NCBI GenBank assembly: GCA_964019695.1
Contig: OZ026531.1
Coordinates: 4,349,701 to 4,413,700, forward strand
Length of the DNA stretch: 64,000 bases
Direction of reading: 5' to 3'
Source of the DNA: Loripinus fragilis
Lineage: Eukaryota > Mollusca > Bivalvia > Lucinida > Lucinidae
Of the stretch, positions 19,983 through 32,025 are shown piece after piece (the stretch's first letter is position 1; each line of letters begins with the position of its first letter). A model generated the notes under the pieces. That model ran no database searches, was not told where the DNA came from, and worked only from the letters and a program-made list of their open reading frames with translations. The translations under genes were made by a program, and so were the position numbers.

Positions 19983-20077
19983 TATATTTTAGCTATCTTC
20001 GAAACCTAGTAATTACTACCAAACCCTTTTAAATTCTAACAATTGGATTCAGAAGATATTTATAATAAATAATTTTT

Positions 20078-20222
20078 GTTTGTTTGTTTTCTTGCTTTAT
20101 GTCACAAGTCAACAACTATGGTCATGGCGTGACGGTCAGTTCACCTAACCAAACTTTTTCCGACAGGCTTGGACAAGCGGTTAACCAGTAATTCGTGCGC
20201 ATACTTTCGCTTGTAACTGAAT
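20078..20222 (-). mobile_element. 5'-truncated SINE, same family as 24372-24696
   Basis: The sequence aligns with the tail half of the full-length SINE at 24372-24696, sharing AACTATGGTCAT, GACGGTCAGTTCACCTAACC, AACCAGTAATTCGTGC and CATACTTTCGCTTGTAACTG. It ends where the tRNA-like head would begin. The tail is a GTTT-rich run on the plus strand, i.e. AAAC-rich on the element strand. Confidence 0.65.
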
Positions 20223-20624
20223 ATATGATATGGGAAACTGGTAGCACTGATGGTGGCCATATTATTTGGCAGGTCTTATCTGTTTAAACATTTTTGCAGG
20301 TATTTTAATGACCATTTTTGCCAAACAATTTTGAATATTTTTTTTTATTCTGAAGATTATAAAAAAGATTATAAAAAAGGCCATGCCACCCTTTTTTGTT
20401 GTTTATTTTGTTTTTTTGGTGGATCAAATTCATCTTACTATTTACGAACAGTTTATGACAGTGCCCAAACCGTTATATCTTTCTTTAAATGTATGAGATC
20501 TAATATCTAATTCTGAAAAGCGCAATAACAGACAGTGTTTGCAAAAGATTTATTAATAAGAGAAAGAATGAAGCATGCAACTCTTTTTTATAACTTCGTT
20601 ATAGAATATCCTTCATTTTACCAT
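20223..20624. other. Non-coding stretch, no gene seen
   Basis: AT-rich DNA leading into the satellite region. The frame at 20250-20510 is Phe/Tyr-rich because of T runs and has no recognisable domain. Confidence 0.5.
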
Positions 20625-20697
20625 GAAGTATATTGAGCAGACTTGTATACTCTTTTAAGAGCTTGATAACCACATTGAGGGTCAGGGACTCGGCTCT
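20625..20697 (+). repeat. Conserved satellite-flanking module, copy 1 (73 bp)
   Basis: It begins GAAGTATATTGAGCAG, continues ACTTGTATACTC and ends with GAGGGTCAGGGACTCGGCTC. It lies just left of the 26-bp satellite and carries one 1-bp deletion relative to the other copies. Two stems are possible: GTATA(C/T)...GTATAC and AGAGC...GGCTCT. Confidence 0.75.
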
Positions 20698-20715
20698 TAA
20701 TGGGGAGTATCAACT

Positions 20716-22275
20716 CTAACAGACAGTAGATGCAGAATATTAACAGCGGAGGATGAATATTATAGCACACAGTGGATGCAGAATATAATAACAGGCAGCA
20801 GATGCAGAATATAATAATAGCCAGCAGATGCAGAATATTATAACAGCCAGCAGATGCAGAATATTATAACAGCCAGCAGATGCAGAATATAATAACAGCC
20901 AGCAGATGCAGAATATTATAACAGCCAGCAGATTCAGAATATAATTACAGCCAGCAGATGCAGAATATAATAACAGCCAGCAGATGCAGAATATTATAAC
21001 AGGCAGCAGATGCAGAATATAATAACAGCCAGCAGATGCAGAATATTATAACAGGCAGCAGATGCAGAATATAATAACAGCCAGCAGATGCAGAATATTA
21101 TAACAGGCAGCAGATGCAGAATATTATAACAGGCAGCAGATGCAGAATATAATAACGGCCAGCAGATGCAGAATATAATTACGGCCAGCAGATGCAGAAT
21201 ATAATAACGGCCAGCAGATGCAGAATATTATAACGGCCAGCAGATGCAGAATATAATAACAGGCAGCAGATGCAGAATATAATAACAGGCAGCAGTTGCA
21301 GAATATAATAACAGCCAGCGGATGCAGAATATAATAACAGCCAGCAGATGCAGAATATTATAACAGGCAGCAGATGCAGAATATAATAACAGCCAGCAGA
21401 TGCAGAATATTATAACAGGCAGCAGATGCAGAATATAATAACAGCCAGCAGATGCAGAATATTATAACAGGCAGCAGATGCAGAATATTATAACAGGCAG
21501 CAGATGCAGAATATAATAACGGCCAGCAGATGCAGAATATAATTACGGCCAGCAGATGCAGAATATTATAACGGCCAGCAGATGCAGAATATTATAACGG
21601 CCAGCAGATGCAGAATATAATAACAGGCAGCAGATGCAGAATATAATAACAGGCAGCAGATGCAGAATATAATAACAGGCAGCAGATGCAGAATATAATA
21701 ACAGCCAGCAGATGCAGAATATAATAACAATCAGCAGATGCAGAATATAATAACAGGCAGCAGATGCAGAATATTATAACAGCCAGCAGATGCAGAATGT
21801 AACAGACAGCGTATGCAGAATATTATAACAGGCAGCGGATGCAGAATATAATAACAGCCAGCAGATGCAGAATATAATAACTGGCAGCAGATGCAGAATA
21901 TTATAACAGCCAGCAGATGCAGAATATAATAACAGCAAGCAGATGCAGAATATAATAACAGGCAGCAGATGCAGAATATAATAACAGGCAGCAGATGCAG
22001 AATATAATAACAGCCAGCAGATGCAGAATATAATAACAGACAGCAGATGCAGAATATAATAACAGCCAGCGGATGCAGAATATAATAACAGCCAGCAGAT
22101 GCAGAATATAATAACAGCCAGCAGATGCAGAATATAACAGACAGTGGATGCAGAATATAATAACAGCCAGCAGATGCAGAATATAATAACAGCCAGCAGA
22201 TGCAGAATATAACAGACAGCGGATGCAGAATATTATAACAGACAGCAGATGCAGAATATTATAACAAACAGATGC
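20716..22275 (+). repeat. 26-bp satellite array, about 60 units
   Basis: The unit carries CAGCAGATGCAGAATATAAT followed by AACAGC, with a period of 26 bp. Recurrent variants are ATTATAAC versus ATAATAAC and CAGCCAGC versus CAGGCAGC. Edge units carry ACAGACAGCGGATGCAG, which approaches the 28-bp satellite further right. There are stop codons (TAA) in all units, so no long frames. Blocks of variant units repeat (for example around 21000-21250 and 21360-21600), showing local duplication inside the array. Confidence 0.85.
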
Positions 22276-22331
22276 AGATATTTGAGATTATAATAGATGG
22301 ATGCAGGATATAATCTCCTTCATTTCACCCA

Positions 22332-22405
22332 GAAGTATACAGAGCTGACTTGTATACTCAGTTTAAAGCTTCGTAGCATCCATTGAGGGTCAGGGACTAG
22401 GCTCT
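22332..22405 (+). repeat. Conserved satellite-flanking module, copy 2 (74 bp)
   Basis: It lies just right of the 26-bp satellite, in the same orientation as copy 1. GAAGTATACAGAGCTGACTT and GTATACTC are identical to the copies in the 28-bp array, as is AGCATCCATTGAGGGTCAGG. The centre (positions 29-40 of the module) differs. Confidence 0.75.
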
Positions 22406-24371
22406 AAACAGAGTGAAATGATAGTTGAGAGCATCTTATTTGCAAGAGGCTCTAACGGACAGCAGACAAAAAAAAATAGCGGACAGTGAATGCAGGAATT
22501 GCCAATTCGCATGAGCAAATAGTGGCATGAGCAAATAGTGCAAACCCAGACCAGACCATTCCAGTAGGAGCAGTCTGAGCATTGTCTACACTATTTCCTA
22601 TTTAAAGACCATTCCATGCCAGAGCAAATAATGTAAACACTGATAAGACTGTTCCTTTAGGGGTAATCTGATTTGGGTTTTGTCTATTTGCACAGACATA
22701 ACATGGTCCTAAAAGATAGTGTTAAGATAACAAATGTTGACAACACAGATCAGACTTTCCTGCAGGAGCCATCTGATCTGGATTACTCATTTGCTATATC
22801 ATCACTACCTCTTAAATCAACATCAGACACAGAATGCGCAGGAGACAGCAAATGTTCTGAGCATAACGCTAACTTAGATCAGACCATTCCATCGAGAGCA
22901 TTCTGATCAATGTTTACACTATTTGCCACTTAGGAACTATCCTTTACACAACGCATCATGTCTGAGCACAAAATGTAAACAGGCATAATAAGGTGCTAAA
23001 AGGGAGTGTTAAAATGGCTAATAATGACAACACAGATCAAACTTTCCATCAGGAGCAGTCTAATCTGGGTTAAATATTTGCTCAGGAACTATAAGGTGCT
23101 TAGAAGGTAGTGTTTAAAATGGCAAATAGTGTAAACACAGATGAGATTCTCTTTAAGAGCAGTCTGATAAGTGTTTTCACTATTTGCCACCTCAAGCCTA
23201 CCTTTTTACACACCTTATCTTGTCCACCTTACTTTGCCTGAACAAACAGTGTAAAAACTGACTAGACTGTTCCTTCAGGAGTGGTCTGATCTGGGTCTAA
23301 ACTATTTCCTCAGGCATGATGAGGTGTTTTGAAGATAGTGATAAGATAAACAAATAGTGACAACACAGATCAGACTTTTCTTCAGGAGCAGTCTGATCTG
23401 GTATAACTATTTGCTCAGGCATGATAAGTGTCTAAATGGTTGGGATGAAATGACAAAATATTGTAATCACAGATGAAACTGGCTGTTAGAGCAGTCTGAT
23501 CAGTGTTTACACAATTTGCTGCTTCAAAATTACCATTAACACACCATATGTTGCTAGAGTAAAAAGAGATCAGACTGTTCCTTTAGAAGAGGTCAGATCT
23601 GGCTTTACTCTATTTGCTCAGTCATGATAAGGTTTGAAAGATATTCTTGAAATAGCAATTAGTGTTAACACAGATCAGACCTACTCTTAGAGCAGTCTAA
23701 CCAGTGTTTACCCAATTTGTCATTCCATTAAGAACTCTTTCACACCTATTCATGTCCGAGCAATTAGTGAATGCATAGATCAGTCAACTCATGAAGGAGC
23801 AATATGATCAGTTTTAGCACAACTTGCTAAATCATCACTACCTTTTTACTATATATCAGCCAGAGAATGTGGGAGACAGCAAGTTTTCCAAGCATATAGC
23901 GCTTACTCATCTCAGACCATTCCGTCACGAGCATTCTGATCATTGTTTACACTATTTGCCATTCAGGGACTAGCCTTCACATAACTCATCATATCTTAGC
24001 AAAAAAAAAATGTGAACATTGATCAGACCTTTCCTTAAGGATTGGTCTGATCAGGGTTTGCATCTATTTGCATGGGCATAATTAGAAGCTAAAAAGGTAG
24101 TGTTAAAATGGCTCATAGTAAAACACAGATCATACTTTCCTTAAGAAGCAGTCACATCTAAGTTTACTATTTGCTCAGTCACCACAAGGCGTTTTGAAGG
24201 TAGTGTTTAAATGGCAAATATTGTAAACACAGATGAGATTGTCTTTTAGAGCAATCTGATCAGGGTTTACAATATTTGCCACCTCAAGCCTGTCTTTGAC
24301 ACACATTATCTTGCCCACCTTACCTTGCCTGAGCAAACAGTGTAAAAACTGACCAGACTGTTCCTTCAGGA

Positions 24372-24696
24372 GTTGGTTGGTTGGTTTTGTTGCTTTACGT
24401 CCCAAGTCAACAGCTATGGTCATTGCGGGACGGTCAGTTCACCTAACCACACTTTTTCCTGGGCAGGCTTGAATAAGCGGATAACCAGTAATTCGTGCAC
24501 ATACTTTCGCTTGTAACTGACAACAACCCTTCTTGAATGAATCAGCGGAAGGGAGGAGAATGACCGTAGAAATTATTTCATGATCAATCTCCACGAAAGT
24601 ATGGGACCGGGCCGGGATCGAACTCGCGACCCCTGGAATTGCAGTCAGACACGCATCTGTAGCCAAACACGTTACCAACTGCTCTACGCGGCCCGG
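24372..24696 (-). mobile_element. Full-length tRNA-derived SINE
   Basis: On the minus strand it starts with a nearly complete tRNA-like head (24607-24696): GGGCCGCGTAGAGCAGTTGG as the acceptor strand plus A box, an anticodon-arm region, then GAGTTCGATCCC as B box, and GGCCCGG pairing with the 5' end. The body includes a conserved CATACTTTCGTGG segment and GACTTGGGACGTAAAGC near the 3' end. It finishes in an AACC-type tail. Transcription would be by RNA polymerase III and mobilisation by a partner LINE. The frames at 24175-24678 are element translations. A 5'-truncated relative lies at 20078-20222. Confidence 0.75.
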
Positions 24697-24766
24697 TATG
24701 AACTAATCTGGGTCTAAACCATATCCTCAGGCATGATTGTGTGTTTAAAAGTGTTAATATAACAAA

Positions 24767-24966
24767 CAGTTTGTTTGTTTTGATGCTTTACGTCCCATCA
24801 ACAATCTTTCAGTTAAACAGGGACAGGTCTCCCTGGGTTGAACCAGTACTAAGCTAGGATAAATGTGTCTTGCTCAAGGACCACAACACAGTGACACCAG
24901 TGAGGCTCGAAACCGCAGCCTCTCGGTCTCAAGTCAAGCACTCTACCACTGAGCCACTGCACTCCC
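24767..24966 (-). mobile_element. tRNA-derived SINE with 9-bp target duplication
   Basis: On the minus strand the head reads GGGAGTGCAGTGGCTCAGTG with GTAGAGTGC (A box) and GGTTTCGAGCC (B box). A central CCTTGAGCAAGACACATTTA segment of the kind shared by many animal SINEs follows, then GGGACGTAAAGC and an AAAC-type tail. TATAACAAA flanks both sides (24758-24766 and 24967-24975), a clean retroposition signature. It sits in one copy of the palindromic repeat region and is absent from the paralogous copy, so it inserted after that duplication. Confidence 0.8.
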
Positions 24967-25789
24967 TATAACAAAAGGTAACAACACAGATCAGACTTTT
25001 CTTCAGGAGCAGTCTGATCTGGTATAACTATTTGCTCAGGCATGATAAGGTGTCTCAATGGTAGTTATGAAATTGCAAAATATTGTAATCACCAATGAGA
25101 CTGGCTCTAAGAGCAGTCTGATCAGTGTTTAATCTATTTGCCACTTCAAAACTACCATTTACACACCATATATTGCCAGAGAAAATAGAGTAAAAAAGAT
25201 CAGACTGATCCGTTTGAAGAGGACAGATCTGGCTTTACTCTATTTGCTCAGGCATTATAAGGTGTTTAAAAGATAGTCTTGAAATTGCAAATAGATTGAA
25301 CACAGATCAGACTTTCTCTTAGAGCAGTCTAACCAGTGTTTACCCAATTTGTCATTCCATTAAGAACTCTTTCACACCTATTCATGTCGGAGCAATTAGT
25401 GAAAGCATAGATCAGTCAACTCATGAAGGAGCAATATGATCAGTTTTTACACAGCTTGCTAAATCACCACTACCTTTTTACTATATATCAGACATAGAAT
25501 GCAGGAGACAGCAATTTTTCTAAGCATATAGCGCTTACTCAGATAAGAACATTCCATCAAGAGCATTCTGATCATTGTTTACACTATTTGCCTTTCAGGG
25601 ACTAGCCTTCACACAACTCATCGTATCTTAACAAAACATGTAAACATTGATCACCTTTCCTTAAGGTCTTGTCTGATCTAGGTTTGCATCTATTAGCATG
25701 GGTATACTTAGAAGCTAAACAGGTAGTGTTAAAATGACTCATAATAAAAACACAGATCATACTTTCCTTCAGGAGCCAGAGAGTTTATG

Positions 25790-28700
25790 GGTTGGGAGAA
25801 GTTGTTTAAAAATTCCAAGAAGGTTGCATGGCCATCTTTGGTGTGTGAGTGGAAAGAAAGAAGCATTTTGACGTCTCTTCTTGGCCTGACCCATCCAATC
25901 AAGGTCTGCTCATGAGGACATATGGTTTGGAGGAGGATGTTGTTTGAAGAATTTCAAGATGGCAATTTAGTGACTGGCTATCTTTGATATCTGAATATTA
26001 TGATTTAAGCAATCCTGGTCTGGATTTTGCCTTGCTTGTTTGGCTGATGCCTGCCATCAAGTTTTTGCTCAAGAGGACATATGGTTTGGAAGATGTTGTT
26101 TGAGGCTGTTTAGTTCTCGGCAAACTTTAATATCTAAATGGAATAATTCATTTATTCTGACTCTCCATATTGCATGATGCCTCCGCATAAGTTTCTGCTC
26201 ATTAGAATATGTGGGTTGGAAAAAGTTTGAAAAATTCCAAGAAGACTGTTTAGTGCATGACCATCTTTTGTATCTAAGTGAAATGAAAGAAGCATTTTTG
26301 ACTCTTTTTGACCTGAAGCATCCAATCAAGTTTCTGCTCATGAGGACATATGGTGTGTAGGAAGATGTTTTTTGAAGAATATCAAGATTGCTGTTTAGTT
26401 CTAGGTCATCTGTGATATCTAAACAAAATTATTTTTATTTGTTCTGAGCCTCCATGTTGCCTAGTTTCTGCTCAAGAGAATATAAATGGATATTTTTTTA
26501 AGAACATATTGGAAGAAATTGTTTGAAAAGTTCCAAGAAGGCTGTTTAGTGCATGACCATCTTTTGTATCTAAGTGAAATGAAAGAAGCATTTATGAGTC
26601 TCTTTTTGGCCTGAAGCATCCAATCAAGTTTTTCTGCTCATGAGGAAATATGGTTTGTAGGAGAATATCAAGATTGTTAATTAGTTCTTGGCCATTCTGA
26701 TATCTTATCTATTCTGAGCATCCATGTTGCCTGGTTTCTGCTCAAGAGGACATAGGGTTTTGAAGAAGAAATTGTTTGAAGAATTCCAAGATGACTGTTT
26801 AATGCATGGCCATCTTTGATATCTGAATGGAATGATTTGAGCAATTCAGGCTCTCCTTCAGGCTCTCCATTTTGCCTTGATGCCTCCCATCAAGTTTCTG
26901 CTCAAGAGGATGTATGGTTTGGAAGAATATATTGTTTGAAGTACTGAAGACAGCTGCCATGGTGGCACAACACAATGATTCTGCCGGCTGTGAGACTACA
27001 ATCCCCAGGCTAATGCCCTACAAATTAAGCCACTGCGCCCTACAAATATGCATATGGTTTCTTGAGTTTTTAACAGTTCAGAAAAGTTACCTTACCACAC
27101 TCAGTATTTCAAACATATACACGGCTGAACCATTCATACATGTGGGGATTATACCACAGGACAGCACACTAAAACATTATTTTGTGGAGAAATAATATTT
27201 TAGTATCTGTAATATGGACAAAACCAATATATATATATAAAAGTGAACTGTCATGTACTCAGTCAACAACTGAATTGCTTCAGGCGTCAGTTCTGTGACT
27301 GTTGCCTCTGAATTTGAGGGTTATCTACCTGGCTTGTAACCTCAAGCTATGCTTTACTAATGATACAAGTAGCTTGCCACTGAGGCATTACACAGCCCAC
27401 CTATTTCATTGACCAAGTGTGCTGCAGCAAAAAGCATGTGGGTATGACACAATCTCAGACAACCGACAGCACTGTAAGGAACATATAATCACAAAATATG
27501 TTGTTTGAAGAATTTCAAGATTAATTACTAGTGCATGCCCTTCTTTGTTATTTGAAATGAACTGTTCAATTCTGAATTTATCTTGCCTGGCGTCTCTCAT
27601 CAAGTTTCCGCTCAAGAGGACATATGGTTTGGAAGATGATAATGTTTGAAGAATCCAAGATGGCTGTTCAATGCTGGACCCTCTTTGACATCTTAATGGA
27701 ATGATTTCAGCTTTTCTGTGTAACCTATCAGCCTGCTGCCTCTCACCAAGTTTCTGCTCAAGATGATATATGGTTTGGAAGATGATGATGTTTGAAGAAT
27801 TCCAAGATGGCTGTTTAGAACTTGGCTATCTTTGATATGCAAATGGGATGGTTTTAGCTATTTCTGAATCTCCATGTTGCAGGAAGCCTTCCATCAAGTT
27901 TCTGCATAAGAGGATATATGGTTTGGAAGATGTTGGATGAAGAATTCCAAGATGACTGTTTAGTGCTAGGCATTCTTTGATATGCAAATCGTATGATTAA
28001 AGCTTTTCAGTGCTAGGCAATATTTGATATGTAAATGGGATGATTTTAGCTTTTTCTGTGTCTCCATGTTGCCTGAAGTCTTCCATCAAGTTTCTGCTCA
28101 AGGTAATATATGGTTTGGAAGAAGCTGTTTGAAAAATTCCAAGAAGGCTGTTTAGTGGATGACCATCATGCTCAAAAGAATAGATGTTGTTTAATGAACT
28201 ACAAGATGGCTGTTCAGTTCTTGGCCATCTTTGATTTCTGAATGAAATGGTTTTATATATTCCGAGTCTACATGTTGCAGGATGTCTCCATCAGGTTACT
28301 GCTCAAGAAAATATATGGCTTGGAAAAAGTTTGAAGAATTCGAAGAGGGCTGTTTAGTTCATGACCATCTTTTGTATCTGAGTGGAATGAAAGAAGCATT
28401 TATGAGTCTCTTTTTGACCTGAAGCATCCAATCAGGTTTCTGCTCATGAGGACATATGGCTTGGAGGAGGATGTTGTTTGACATATATCAAATTGGCTGT
28501 TTAGTTCTTAGCAATCATGCTATCTGAATGAAATGATTGTATTTATTCTGAGCCTCCATGTTGCCTGGTTTCTGCTCAAGAGTACATTCGTTTTTGAAGA
28601 AGAAATTGCTTGAAGAATTCCAAGATGGCTGTTTAAGTGCATGTCTATCTTTGGTATCTAAATGGAATGATTTGAGCAATTCAGGCTCTCCATTTTGCCT

Positions 28701-31366
28701 TAGTTTCTATTAAGAGGATATATGGTTTAAATGAAGATATTGTTTGAAGTGCTGAAGACAGCTGTCATGGTGGCACAACACAATGATTCTGCCGCGGGTG
28801 AGTCTACAATCCCCAGTGTAATGCCCAACAAATTTAGCCACTGTGCTCTACAAATATGCAGATGGTTTCTTGAGTTTTGAACAGCTCAGGAAAGTTACCT
28901 TACCACACTCAGTCTTTCAAACATATACATGGCCGAACCTTTCTATACTTATGGGTATTATACCACACGACAGCACACTAAAACATTATTTTGTGGAGAA
29001 ATAATATTTCAGTATCTGTAATATGAACAAACCCAATATATATAAAAGTGAACTGACATGTACTCAGTCAACAACTGAATTGCTTCAGGCTTAAGTTCTG
29101 TAACTGTTGCCCCTGGATTTGAAGGTTATCTACCTGGCTTGTAACCTCAAGCTAAGCTTTATATATGATACAAGCACCTTGCCTCTGAGCCATTACACAA
29201 CCCACCTATTTCATTGACCAAGTGAGCCGCAACAAAAAACAAGTGGGTATGACCAGGAATTGCCACAATCTCAGACAACCAGCTGCACTTTAAGGACGTA
29301 TAATTAAAAAATATGTTGTTTGAAGAATTTCAAGATGAATTACTAGTGAATGCCCTTCTTTGATATCTGAAAAGAACTGTTTGAGCCATTCTGGATTTAT
29401 TTTGCCTGGCATCTCTCATCAAGTTTCCGCTCAAGAGGACATATGGTTTGGAAGATGATGTTTGAGGAATTACAAGATGGCTGTTCAATGCTGGACCCTC
29501 TTTGACATCTTAATGGAATGATTTCCGCTTTTCTGCGAACCCTATCTGCCTGCTGCCTCTCACCAAGTTCCTGCTCAAGAGGATATATGGTTTGGAAGAT
29601 GATGTTTGAAGAATTCCAGGAATTTTCTGCTTAAGAGGATATATAGTTTGAATGAAGATGTTGGTTGAAGAATTCAAAGATGGCTGTTTTGTGCTAGGCA
29701 ATCTTTGATATGCAAATGGGATGATTTTAGCTATTTCTGAGTCTTCATGCTGCCGAAAACCTTCCATCAAGTTTCTGCTCAAGAGGATATATGGTTTGGA
29801 AGATATTGGTTGAAGAATTCAAAGATAGCTGTTTAGTGCTAGGCAAGTGAACTGTCCTGTACTCAGTCAACAACTGAATTGCTTCAGGCTTAAGTTCTGT
29901 AACTGTTGCCTCTGAATTTGAAGGTTATCTACCTGGCTTGTAACCTCAGGCTATGCTGTATTAATGATACAAACAACCTTGCCACTGAGGCATTACACAG
30001 CTCACCTATTACATTGACCAAGTGAGACTCGGCAAAAAATAAGTGGGTATGACCAGGAGTTGCCACAATCTCAGACAACCTACAGCACTGTAAGGAACAT
30101 ATAAAAACAAAATATGTTGTTTGAAGAATTTCAAGATGAATTACTAGTGCATGCCCTTCTTTGATATCTGAAAAGAACTGTTCGAGCCATTCTGAATTTA
30201 TTTTGCCTGGCGTCTCTCATCAAGTTTTGGTTGACAAATTCCAAGATGGCTGTTTAATGCTAGGCAATCTTTGGTATGCAAATGGGATGATTTTAGCTAT
30301 TTTTGAGTCTCTGTGTTGCCAGAAGCCTCCCATCAAGTTTCTGCTCAAGAGGATATTTGGTTTCCGAAGATGTGGGTTGAATTATTCCAAGATGGCTGTT
30401 CAATGCTGGACCCTCTTTGACATCTTCATGGAATGATTTCAGCTTTTCTGTGTAACCTATATGCCTGTTGCCTCCCATCAAGTTTCTGCTCAAGAGGATA
30501 TATGGTTTGGAAGATGATGATGTTTGAAGAATTCCAGGATGGCTCTTAAGTGCTGGGCAATCTTTCATATGAAAATGGGATGATTTTAGCTACTTCTGAG
30601 TCTCCATGTTGCCTGAAGCCTTCCATCAAGTTTCTGCTCAATAGGATATATGGTTTGGATGATGTTGGTGAAGAATTCCAAGATGGCTGTTTAGTGCTAG
30701 GCAATCTTTGGTATGCAAATGGGATGCTTTTAGCTACTTCTGAGTCTCCATGTTGCATGAAGCCTTCCATCAAGTTTCTGCTCAAGAGGATATATGGTTT
30801 GGAAAAAGATGTTGGTTGAAGAATTCCAAAATGGCTGTTTAGTGCTAGGCAATCTTTGATATGCAAATGGGATGATTATAGCTATTTCTGAGTCCCCATG
30901 TTGCCAGAAGCCTCCCATCAAGTTTCTGCTCAATAGGATATATATGGTATGAAAGAAGACGTTGGTTGAAGAATTCTAAGATAGCTGTTGAGTGCATGGT
31001 CATCTTTGATATGTATATAGGGTTATTTTAGCTATTCTGAGTCTCTATGTTGCCTGAGGCATCCCACCAAGTTTTTGCTCAAAAGAATATATGGGTTGGA
31101 AGAAGTTGTTTGAAAAATTCCAAGAAGGCTGTTTAGTGCATGACCACCTTTGATCTCTGAGTGGAATGAAAGAAGCATTTCTAAGTCCTGACCAATCCAA
31201 TCAAGTTTCTGCTCATTAGGACATACCGTTTAGAGGAAGATGTTTTTTGAAGAATATCAAGATGGCTATTTAGTGGATGGCCATCTTTGATATCTGAATG
31301 GAATGCTTTTAGCGATTCATGGTCTTTGTTTGGCCTGACCAATCCAATCAAGTTTCTGCTCAATAG
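25790..31366. repeat. ~147-bp tandem repeat array with 1.8-kb higher-order units
   Basis: The unit contains CATCAAGTTTCTGCTCAAGA, GGATATATGGTTTGGAAGA, GAAGAATTCCAAGATGGCTG and GCATGGCCATCTTTGATAT-like stretches. In the well-preserved part the CATCAAGTTTCTGCTCAAG landmarks lie at about 30328, 30476, 30624, 30766 and 30916, spaced 142-150 bp. Segments without the unit (26950-27480, 28750-29300, and a shorter one at 29845-30110) are copies of each other, giving a ~1.8-kb higher-order period, and include a tRNA-like SINE scrap. Because 147 is divisible by three, minus-strand frames repeat the same peptide; I do not regard them as genes. Confidence 0.75.
26950..27045 (-). mobile_element. tRNA-like SINE scrap co-duplicated with 28755-28850
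   Basis: On the minus strand AGTGGCTTAATTTGTAGGGC resembles an A-box region and GATTGTAGTCTCA a weakened B box. The same segment occurs about 1.8 kb further right inside the duplicated block, so it was present before the higher-order duplication. Confidence 0.3.
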
Positions 31367-32025
31367 GATGCAGGAGACTCTCTATCAGACAGCAGATGCA
31401 GGAGACACTCTATCAGACAGCAGATGCAGAAGTCTCTCTATCAGACAGCGGATGCAGGAGAAATCTATCAGACAGTGGATGCAGAAGTCTCTCTATCAGA
31501 CAGTGGATGCAGGACACACTCTATCAGACAGCGGATTCAGGAGACACTCTATCAGACAGTGGATGCAGAAGTGTCTCTATCCAACAGCGGATGCAGGAGT
31601 CTCTCTATCAGACAGCGGATGCAGGAGACACTCTCTCAGCCAGCGTATGCAGGAGTCTCTCTATCAGACGCCAGATGCAGCAGAAACTCTATCAGACAGC
31701 GGATGCAGGAGTCTCCCTATCAAACAGCGGATGCAGGAGACACTCTATCAGACAGCGGATGCAGGAGACACTCTATCAGCTAGCGGATGCAGGAGTCTCT
31801 ATCGAACAGCAGATGCAGGAGTCACTCTATCAGACAGCGGATGCAGAAGTCTCTCTATCAGACAGCTGTTGCAGGAGTCTCTCTATCAGACAAGGGATGC
31901 AGGATACACTCTATCAGACAGCGGATGCAGAAGCCTCTCTATCAGACAGCGGATGCAGAAGTCTCTCTATCAGCCAGCGGATGCAGGAGTCTCTCTATCA
32001 GACAGCGGATACAGAAGTCACTCTA

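Larger units (their letters stand above)
22500..25790. repeat. Ancient tandem repeats built on imperfect palindromes
   Basis: Units of about 70 bp read GGCAAATAGTG, TAAACAC, AGATCAGACT, a short loop, then AGTCTGATCT, GTTTAC and CACTATTTGCC, so each can fold on itself. A clear example is 23367-23376 with 23390-23399. A larger unit of ~1.6 kb is duplicated: 23750-23995 aligns with 25375-25630, and a related segment starts near 22800. Two SINEs inserted later (24372-24696 and 24767-24966). The frame at 22673-22906 lies within the repeats and is not convincing as a gene. Confidence 0.65.

Noticed and set aside
20716..22275. CRISPR-like array (regular short repeats)
   Set aside because: The 26-bp units are contiguous without unique spacers and the DNA is eukaryotic. 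It is a satellite.
22673..22906. 77-aa frame as a gene
   Set aside because: It lies in the palindromic tandem repeats. Related segments further right do not keep the frame open.
24601..24700. Possible functional tRNA gene on the minus strand
   Set aside because: The cloverleaf-like head is followed by a SINE body and AACC tail, and a truncated relative exists at 20078-20222. It is a SINE head, not a tRNA gene.
27220..27245. TATA-rich run as a promoter
   Set aside because: It is a TA microsatellite inside a repeated segment with no gene downstream.
29510..30933. Minus-strand frames repeating YILLSRNLMEGFRQHGDS
   Set aside because: The 147-bp unit is divisible by three, so any stop-free frame repeats. 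No conserved domain and no consistent start.
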